Of a stretch of 64,000 nucleotides of DNA, positions 56,926-64,000 are shown piece by piece. Under the pieces are notes generated by a model. The model was given only the letters and a program-made list of their open reading frames with translations. It ran no database searches and was not told the DNA's origin. Origin of the DNA: Lasiosphaeris hirsuta (taxonomy: Eukaryota; Ascomycota; Sordariomycetes; Sordariales; Lasiosphaeriaceae). The DNA is taken from positions 248,001-312,000 of the forward strand of contig JAUKUA010000006.1 in assembly GCA_030549175.1 (NCBI GenBank), written 5' to 3'. The translations under genes were made by a program, and so were the position numbers. Positions within the stretch are counted from its first letter, which is position 1; each line of letters starts with the position of its first letter.

Positions 56926-58055
56926 TGTCACATTGGTGGACTCACCTAAGGTCAACAGGGTGGGTTACCCCCTGACCTGGGTCCACCGTAATGGCCACAA
57001 CGGTGGCCACATCGTGGCTCAACCTGTGGGACACGCACACACACCAAAACCCGGGCGCGACCAAGACCCCCTAGCCCACACGTAGGTCAATGGGCCCTCG
57101 GCCTAGGCCGGGACCCTAGACACCATTCACAAGTCGAGCCAGCCTACCACAGGAGCCTAGCTCGTAGGCTGTAGCATCACCAGACCTTAGGTTTGGAACA
57201 AGCAACCACACAACCTCAGTATCGTGGTCGGGAGCTGCATTAGCCAGCTAAGAGACCCATATGATGTTTCAGCAGGACTTTTAAAGACAGGCCTCTTAGT
57301 TATCGCGACGGTTCCAGTGGACGACCTGAACCCCGACGTTCTCTAGAGTCTAGCCCAGTGGTGACAGGTAGTTGTAACTAAGCCTAAGGAGTCATGAAGG
57401 GAACCGTTGTCATTCAACGTAAGTACCAAGGACGTAAAAGAACTTCCGTGGTTGTGATCATCATACCATCGGAGTTAAGTACTAATACCGTCCGTAGACT
57501 ACCGTAGGAAAGGTCAGCAACACTTGGCGGAAACATTGATTAGTAGGACGCGAGACGAGCGGTTAAGGCCCCGGGCCGGCAAAGCAACTAAGGAAGGATC
57601 TCCATATACTTCAGTACCCTTATATATTATACATAGCCTCTATAAAAGAGACGAGGGTCCTACGACGGATCCTCGAGAGAAAGAAGCTCCCCAGTCGTTT
57701 TTAGAAACAGCCTAGAAAGATTATCAGCTAAACTTCAGTGAAGCTGAGAGGTAATACAACCTTGTGAACCCTTCTGTTTCTCATTGACTTATAACTACGA
57801 CGTATCGTCTACTATCTTCCTTGTGATCGTTCCATCTCCCTACATCTACCTTCTCTCTCACAACTACTAAGACTTTGGGTTGCGAAGATCATCTCCCTCA
57901 CTTCGTGTGAAAGCTCTGAGTCAGACCAACACTACTGCCGGCCTAGAGTGGACGGTTAAGTTGATCTAGATCATAGCTCTACAGTTCGGTTATACCGAAG
58001 TTGGTACACCTTGTGATTACCACACCTCAGCCCTCGGTGGCTGGCCTGTGTCACA
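56926..58055 (+). mobile_element. Solo LTR, copy 1 (1130 bp)
   Basis: Starts TGTCACATTGG and ends GGCCTGTGTCACA, with perfect 5-bp duplications TTAAC at 56921-56925 and 58056-58060. It sits in the transposase frame of the host transposon, which resumes right after. A promoter-like stretch lies at 57605-57660 (TATATATTATACATAGCC, then TATAAAAGAGACGAGGG), as expected in an LTR. No internal retroelement genes are present. Related copies are at 58239-60689 and, inverted, 58859-60169. Confidence 0.85.
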
Positions 58056-58238
58056 TTAACTTAGTAATCGGGAATAGGTCATAGTAATCTAAGCTATGTA
58101 GTCGAGTGGCTATGCCATTCCTCCGTATGTAGTTGTTATAGGGAAAGTACACCTCGAAAGCTAATATCGTAATAGCCTTTTTCTACTCGATTAGACGACT
58201 AATCTTTCTAACATGGGCTAGACTAATAACTAGATTAT

Positions 58239-60689
58239 TGTCACACTGGTAGACTTACCTAGGGTCGACAGAGAGATCTCCCCTTTGACCTAGATCTACC
58301 GTAATAGCCACAACGGTGGCTACATCGTAGCTCAACCTACGGACACGTACACACACACTATAATCAGAGTGTGACTAAGAACCCCCCGGTCTATATGTAG
58401 GTCGATAGGTCCTCGGCCTAAGCCGGGATCCTAGACACTACTCACAAGTCGAGCCAGCCTACTATAAGAGCCTAGTTCGTAAGCCGTAGTATTACTAGAC
58501 CCTAAGTTTGACATAAGTAGCTATATAACCTCAGTATCGTAGTCAGAGGCTACATTAGCTAGCTAAGAGACTTACATGGTATTTTAGTAAGACCTTCTAA
58601 GATAAGACCTCCTAGCTATCGTAACAGTTCCAGTGGACAACCTAAACCCCGACGTTCTCTAGAGTCTAGTCTAGTGGTAACAAGTGGCTGTAACTAAGCC
58701 TAAGGAGTTATAAAAGGAACCGTCGTTATTTGACATAAGTACTAAGGACGTGAAGAAACCTCCGTGGTTGTAGTTATCACATTATCGGGGCTAAGTACTA
58801 ATACCACCTGTAGACTACCGAAGGAGAGGTTAGTAACACTTAGTAGGAACATTGATTATGTGACACAGGCCAGCCACCAACGGTCTGGGGTGTGACAACC
58901 ACAAGGTGAGATATCAAACGAAGAATCAGACTGCAGAGCTTTAACCTTTTCCTAACTCTCGACTCAACCGTTCAGCGAACCACCCCGACAATTGCTGTTG
59001 GTCTAGTTCAGAGCTTTCACACGACGAACTCAGGGACTTGATCTTCGCAAGGCTAATAAGCACAAGGTCCGATTCAGAGGTTTAGAACAGAACGGTGAGG
59101 GAGTTAACTATCGCAATGCAAAGTGGTGGAGAGCCAGGGAGAAGGAGGTTCAGGGAGATGGAATGATCCAACAGGAGATAAGACACAATGCTTCGCAGTT
59201 GCAAGTCAGGAGAAACAGAAGGGTTCACAAGGTTGTATTACCCCTCAGCTTCACTGAAGTTCAGCTGATAATCTTTCTAGGTTTGTCCAAAGAGAACTGG
59301 GGAGCTTCTTCCTCTCGAGGATCCGTCGCAGGACACCAGCACTACTTATGGAAGGCTATGTACAAGATACAAAGATACCAAAATACCTGAAGGATCCTCC
59401 TAGCCGCCCGTCGGTCCCGAATCTCCTTTCTAGCCGCCCGTCTCTCGCGCCCTACAAATCAGCGGCTACAAGCCAAGTGAAGCCGGCCCATCACACGTTG
59501 ATCCGCGGCCGGTATTAGTACTTATCCATACAGCTCTAGTGGCATGGCGTCTATCGCTGCAGGTGTTCCTTCACGTCCTTGGTACTTACGTTGGCCACAA
59601 GCCGCTAAGTCCCAAGGCTAGCGTTTGTCACAGCAACGGTTCCCTTCATGACTCACACGCGGGGGTCGCGGCCACCTGTCACCACTGAAGCTAGACTCCG
59701 GAGAACGTCGGGTTCCAGGTCTTCCAAAGGAATGCCAGCGATAGCGGGGAGGTCCACGATTCGAAAGACCAGCTGCAGGATCTTGGCTGACTGTGCAGGC
59801 CCCGACCACGATGCTGAGGTTGAGTGGCTTGTCCATGACAAATCTGAAGTCTGATGACGCTGCCTAGCGCGGGCGAGATCCGTTGTACGGCTGCTCTGGC
59901 TTGTGAGTGGTTCTGGGTATTCCGTCGCGACCCGTGGGCGCTTAGGAGAATCCGCTGACCCGTGTGTTGGCTGAATAGGCCATTAGCCACACGTGGGATC
60001 ATGTCCCGAGGTTGATCCACGTTGTGGCTCATTCTCTTTGTGATGGTTCCCTTCTCCACATGATCTGTGGGTCAATGGGTATGTGTTTGTATGGTTCGTG
60101 CCGCTGGTATATGGCTCGGTCAAGGAGGCCAGTGACCTTGTTGACCTAGGTGAGCCTACCAGTGTGACAGATTAGTAGAACGTGAAAGACGGGTAGCTAA
60201 GGTACCGGGCTGGCGAAGTGGCTAAGGAAGGATCTTTATGTATTTTAGTACCCTTGTATATTGTATATAGCCTCTATAAAAGAGACGAGGGCCCTACGAC
60301 GGATCTTCGAAAGGAAGAAACTTCCTAGTCCTTTTTGGAAACAGCTTAAAAAGATTATTAGCTGAACCTTAGTAAAGCTAAAGGGTAATATAACCTTATG
60401 AACCCTTCTGTTTCTTACTTAACTTGTAACTACGAAATATCGTCTGGCATCTTCCTTGTAATCGTTCCATCTCTCTACATCTACCTTCTCCCTTATAACT
60501 ACTAGGACTTTAAGTTATGAAGATTATCTCCCTCACTTCGTATGAAAGCTCTGAGTTAGACTAACACCATTGCTAGCCTAGAGTAGACGGTTAAGTTGAT
60601 CTAGATTATAGCTTTGTAGTTCGGTTATACCGAAGGTAACACACCTTGTGATTGCTACACCCTAGTCCCTTCGACTACCCTATGTTACA
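58239..60689 (+). mobile_element. Solo LTR, copy 2, split by an inner LTR
   Basis: Same orientation and family as copy 1. The left part is 58239-58858 (starting TGTCACACTGG, matching 56926-57543) and the right part 60170-60689 (matching 57539-58055). The flanking 5-mers are ATTAT (58234-58238) and ATTAG (60690-60694), a 4-of-5 match. It is markedly more TA-rich than copy 1, with many C-to-T and G-to-A differences, as expected after RIP. The host transposase sequence continues on both sides. Confidence 0.8.
58859..60169 (-). mobile_element. Solo LTR, copy 3, inserted inverted into copy 2
   Basis: Starts TGTGACACAGGCC and ends CAGTGTGACA on the plus strand, so it is the reverse orientation of copies 1 and 2. 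Perfect 5-bp duplications GATTA lie at 58854-58858 and 60170-60174. Copy 1 has the unbroken site (ACATTGATTAGTAGGACG near 57534-57551), proving the insertion point. It is 1311 bp, GC-richer and less decayed than copy 2. Confidence 0.87.
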
Positions 60690-60955
60690 ATTAGTATCGA
60701 TTAAATTAACTATTTCGACGAGTACTCTTGCCTTTATACGACAGGTAGAAAGCGTCTTCTAATCTTAGATAGGTATAAAAGTTACTACTTACTTAAGTTT
60801 GAGGATTATTGTAGGTTTAATAACATTATCACGCTTTGTATACCTCCGTACTTATCTTACCTACTTTAGCCGCTTGATATTAGATGTTTTAACGTGTTAA
60901 AGTAGTTATACAGTAAGAAAATCGAATAACTTATACGTTACTATATCTACCATAT

Positions 60956-61430
60956 TGTCATATCCCACTTCGTGCCAAGGAGTCATGTGACAGGGAACGT
61001 ATGATTGGACGACGGAACAGCTAATCGTGCGATGACGCCCCCACGCCCCCTCCACTCTGTCACGGAGCAACAGAGCAAACAGATAAGGATGATTCTACTT
61101 CCCTAGCACCCTCACACAGGGCAACAGAGCAGACAGATCAAAGGATACAATCTACTTGGTATGACTACCTACTAGATAGATACAAATAGCCAACGTGTTA
61201 GACACCTTAGAGCATAAGGATTCCTGTTCCTCACGCAAGCAATTACATTCTGTTGTATCCCAAGGTTTACTCTATAACTCTGGTAATAGCAATCTGTTTG
61301 ACAGAGTGTGAACCCCGTCTGAGAGCCTTGCCTTCTAATTGATCAGTCCCCTCCATTCGATTAGGCGTTCTGCCTAGTGATCTGTCATTCAACACTGAGT
61401 AACCCGCTACTCAGTACATAGGTTGTAACA
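60956..61430. mobile_element. Solo LTR of a second family (475 bp)
   Basis: Starts TGTCATATCCC and ends GGTTGTAACA, with perfect 5-bp duplications CATAT at 60951-60955 and 61431-61435. It interrupts the transposase just after the PLDIRCF region. It is GC-richer than the host DNA (for example GACGCCCCCACGCCCCCTCC near 61034), suggesting little or no RIP. Confidence 0.87.
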
Positions 61431-62170
61431 CATATCGCGAAACCGGACTTCTTTCTTACCTTTTATAACATATTTTATGTAAATTTTCTACCTAAAGACA
61501 TATAAAGCGGATTCCGAAGGGTAAGGCTTATGCTATTTAACCTAGAAAGGGTGATTTCCTAGCTAAATATAAGACTTCGTACGCCAATATCCCTAGCTAC
61601 CTCTAAGATCTCATACGACACTTAGGTCTCTAAGACACTATAGAATGTAACTGAGGCCTCATTTCAATTAACAAATATCAAAGATCGTATTACTAGACAT
61701 TAAGGTAACTCTCCGATATCAATTCTTAGAGCTCTTGACCAAATTGTAAAGGGTACAATGAAGGTTATACACGAGATGGTGTTAATAAAGGATCGTATCT
61801 GAGAGCTTGAGGAGTCGAATGAAGCACTAAGTAAACGCCGGAGGGCTAAAAAAATATATGTCAGGGCAGAAGGACTACTAACTATGTGGGATGCCAGTAA
61901 TATTTTGGCGGAAAAGGATATATAGGTAAAGTAAGAGGAACAAATGCGGGCGGAGGGTAGTCGTGCGAAGAGGCGCGTAGGAGGTGTGCGACACTGTGGT
62001 AACTACGGTAAAACCGGACATAATTCTCGTACGTGCCAGGAGGATGTAGAAATGGATGGAGAATCGGATTCTGAGTAGTTTCAATTTATCATTTCCTTTA
62101 TGGTACTGTAATGTCGTGCGAAAGTTCAATTGGGGTGGGAAAAGTGGGCGCACGCTATGCAGACACGTTA

Positions 62171-63062
62171 CGGGAAACTGGAAATGGCTTAATAGTAGCT
62201 TAATAACTGTATAACTAATACTTATAACCCCTCCACTGACATTGAGATGGACATTATTTCCGATGACGTGGAGGCGGATGGCGAGGAGATATTCGGCTTA
62301 CCAGGTGGTCTAGATTAGGGGGAGTTGAGCAGACTTGGAAGGAAGGACAAGGCTAAGACGGTGCATGCAGGCGAGACAGGTCACGGGGTTGAGGTGGAGA
62401 TGGGGGAGTCCTCTCGGAAGGTATTACGTTGCATACCTAAAGAAAATTGTAAAAAGGGGGTGGCAGTGGGGTTGACACAGTGTGTTAGGGAGCCTAATGG
62501 TGGTTCTGTGGCCAGTGGAGAGTGTCCGTCTCGATATCTGAATCTGGTTTGAGGATGGGGAGTAGTCTTGCGCCTTCTCGATGGGCTGGGCTTTGCTACT
62601 CTGGGCCACGGGTGGTAGTCCTGCCTCACAACGAAATCCGTCATGACTTCCAATCTCCCGTCTCATCCCCCATCCCCCATCCCCACTCCTCTATCTTCCT
62701 CCCTTTTCCAACCTTCCCTTTTAGCAATTTTATATAATGAGATCTCTTTAGTTATAATGAGATCTCTTTAGTTATAATAATCTCTTTAGTTATAATAATC
62801 TCTTTAAACTTACCCATCTGTTTGCTTAGTTTCGTTTGCTTTGGATTTTCTATCTTCTTCATTAGGTGTGAACCCGGTTTTCGAAACCCAGCGTAGTGAC
62901 ATTGCGCTACCTCAAACTTCAATCCCCATGTTCCGGCATATCCATGTAACAATGTTCGTTACATGTTTGAATAGGGTTATCATTTCATTATCATATATCA
63001 TCTGTGGCTTTAGCGAACCGCTACCACCTCTCTAGCTCGTAATCTAGCACACACTCACATAT
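62171..63062. other. Gene-poor, with an 18-21-bp tandem repeat
   Basis: A frame around 62240-62550 (reading ISDDVEADGEEIFGLPGG, then a stop, then GELSRLGRKDKAKT) is protein-like but broken and unrecognised, perhaps a repeat relic. At 62736-62806 AATGAGATCTCTTTAGTTAT-like units repeat two times, followed by two shorter AATAATCTCTTTAGTTAT units. Confidence 0.45.
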
Positions 63063-63422
63063 CTACCGCTTGCTCCAATCAATCCCCTTCACATCCTCAT
63101 AGCAGCCAACCCCCACCTTGATAATATTCAATTCCTGTGGGAAGAGACGCGTATAAGGATCGCGCCGACCGATGCCGATTCTAGTATCGACGTCGCCTGT
63201 GCTAAAGTCAACGCCCACTTTAGTGAGGCGGTTGTCTGCGGCGTGGAATTGTAGGCCTAACAGGATGGGGCCGGAGGTGGTATTAAGTAGGGGGGCGAGG
63301 GTAGCTATGTTTTTGGCGAAGATGTCGCGGCCGGTACCGTTAAGGAAGAGGACGGCGCTGGGGCTGGAGGGGGAAAGCACCGCTGCGTGTTGGCCCGCGC
63401 CGATGCGTTTGGTGGTGAGGGC
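63063..63422 (-). pseudogene. Terminal exon or fragment of an unrecognised gene
   Basis: Minus strand. A frame opens right after an acceptor-like ACAACTAG (63430-63423) and reads ALTTKRIGAGQHAAVLSPSS, then GTGRDIFAKNIATLAPLL, ILLGLQFHAADNRLTKVGVDF and GVGCYEDVKGIDWSKR before a stop. The character is protein-like and unlike the surrounding AT-rich DNA. No upstream exon is found before the T run at 63481-63502, so it is either a relic or the end of a gene whose start lies beyond decayed DNA. The family is not recognised. Confidence 0.4.
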
Positions 63423-64000
63423 CTAGTTGTGGATGGGGGGAGAAAAGAGTATTTCGGTGGTGTTAATGGTGGGTGGGCGGTTTTTTTTTTTTTTTTTTTT
63501 TTAAGATTAGGAATTATTGGTATTGTAGTATAACCTATCAGACAATGCCTAGGCTGCGGTTGGGTGCAGGGAACAAAAACAGCTGGTGCCACGTCACCAC
63601 ACCCTGATGCTTGACATGCCGAACCAGAGCCCATACTTGGAAGCTTGCATTCAAAATTTCTGATAACGCGATTTGAAATACCCGGCTATCTTATAATTAC
63701 GGATATACCAGCTTAGGCGTGCCAACAAGCCAATGATACTTGATCTACTTTGAAGAAAGGTGAAGACATTGGTAGCTATCGCGTTCTGGGTCGTAGAAAG
63801 GAGTGAAGTGTGGTATAACAGCCGAGGCACACAACAACGAGGTTAATTTCATGATCTCTTGGACGCCTTTGTTTCTGAGCCGGTAAAAGTGGATCTTGCT
63901 GTGGAGGGTTTATTCAGACACTGAGATGAGGCGTGATGAGAGCTCGGCTAACTGCGGACGAACATATTTTGATGACGCAAAATTTGAATATTGACGGCCA
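63423..64000. other. AT-rich end of window, no gene seen
   Basis: T22 run at 63481-63502, then AT-rich non-coding DNA to the window edge. Confidence 0.5.

Larger units (their letters stand above)
55849..62168 (+). mobile_element. pogo/Fot1-type DNA transposon, decayed and split by five nested insertions
   Basis: Left end ACGTGTCTGCATAGCGTG (55849-55866) and right end, on the other strand, the same from 62168. Inverted similarity continues through GCCCACTTTTCCCA for about 60 bp once the insert at 55867-56118 is ignored. Both ends are flanked by TA (55847-55848 and 62169-62170), the target of this superfamily. Transposase pieces run in order: NGIRSTEEH near 56430, ILDLYEQGFS, ASNFVRRQPELQTR and DIWNFDETRF (first catalytic Asp) before 56926; GYAIPPYVVV and GKVHLESYYRNS at 58056-58238; RLLILDRYKSY (second Asp) and PPYLSYLL-PLDIRCF at 60690-60955; GLLSYLL after 61436; and the zinc-knuckle-like CGNYGKTGHNSRTC near 61995. 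Many stops, often from C-to-T change, make it non-coding. Native length after removing inserts is about 2.0 kb. Confidence 0.88.

Noticed and set aside
56926..60689. A full LTR retrotransposon with internal genes
   Set aside because: No gag, protease, reverse transcriptase or integrase sequence lies between the repeats. Boundaries and 5-bp duplications fit solo LTRs.

Overview
The window looks like nuclear DNA of a filamentous ascomycete, most likely a Sordariomycete. The reasons are: short introns (about 45-110 bp) with GTAAGT/GTGAGT-type donors and CTAAC/CTGAC branch sites; fungal-only families (HET, Zn2Cys6 regulator, heme-thiolate peroxidase, DUF1996, DUF4188); GC-rich genes separated by AT-rich, C-to-T-decayed repeat islands that resemble repeat-induced point mutation (RIP); and intron-containing tRNA genes. 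No species can be named from the sequence alone. Exon joins were made by eye, checking splice sites, phase and family fit.

Layout. 1-9.9 kb: an acid-ceramidase/NAAA-like amidase, a broken HET-domain gene and a foldback repeat. 9.9-19.5 kb: a membrane protein, a DUF7730-like protein, a DUF4188 protein, a head-to-head pair of paralogous 'allergen-like' histidine-rich proteins and a second polytopic membrane protein. 19.5-25.8 kb: gene-poor DNA, then a small putative secreted protein and a heme-thiolate peroxidase. 25.8-32.4 kb: a Zn2Cys6 regulator with a frameshift, an MFS transporter and an M13 metallopeptidase. 32.4-40.6 kb: decayed DNA, an unplaced hypothetical gene, a second heme-thiolate peroxidase and a small unknown gene. 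40.6-47.7 kb: tRNA-Glu, an 87-residue zinc-ribbon-like protein, a decayed P450 and an ankyrin protein. 51-55 kb: a DUF1996 protein, a tRNA-Leu-like gene, a Nudix hydrolase and a small membrane protein.

The most striking structure is at 55.8-62.2 kb. A single pogo/Fot1-type DNA transposon, with matching terminal inverted repeats and TA target duplications at 55849 and 62168, has been cut open by a 252-bp insert and three LTR-type insertions. One of those LTRs carries a further inverted LTR of its own family. Four of the five insertions keep perfect target duplications; the fifth has 4 of 5 bases. Taking the insertions out leaves about 2.0 kb, the normal size of such an element.

No backbone synthase is present, so the regulator, transporter, P450 and peroxidases do not make a recognisable metabolite cluster. 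The regulator next to the MFS gene is the only pair whose arrangement suggests joint function, apart from the divergent allergen-like pair, which shares one 835-bp promoter region.
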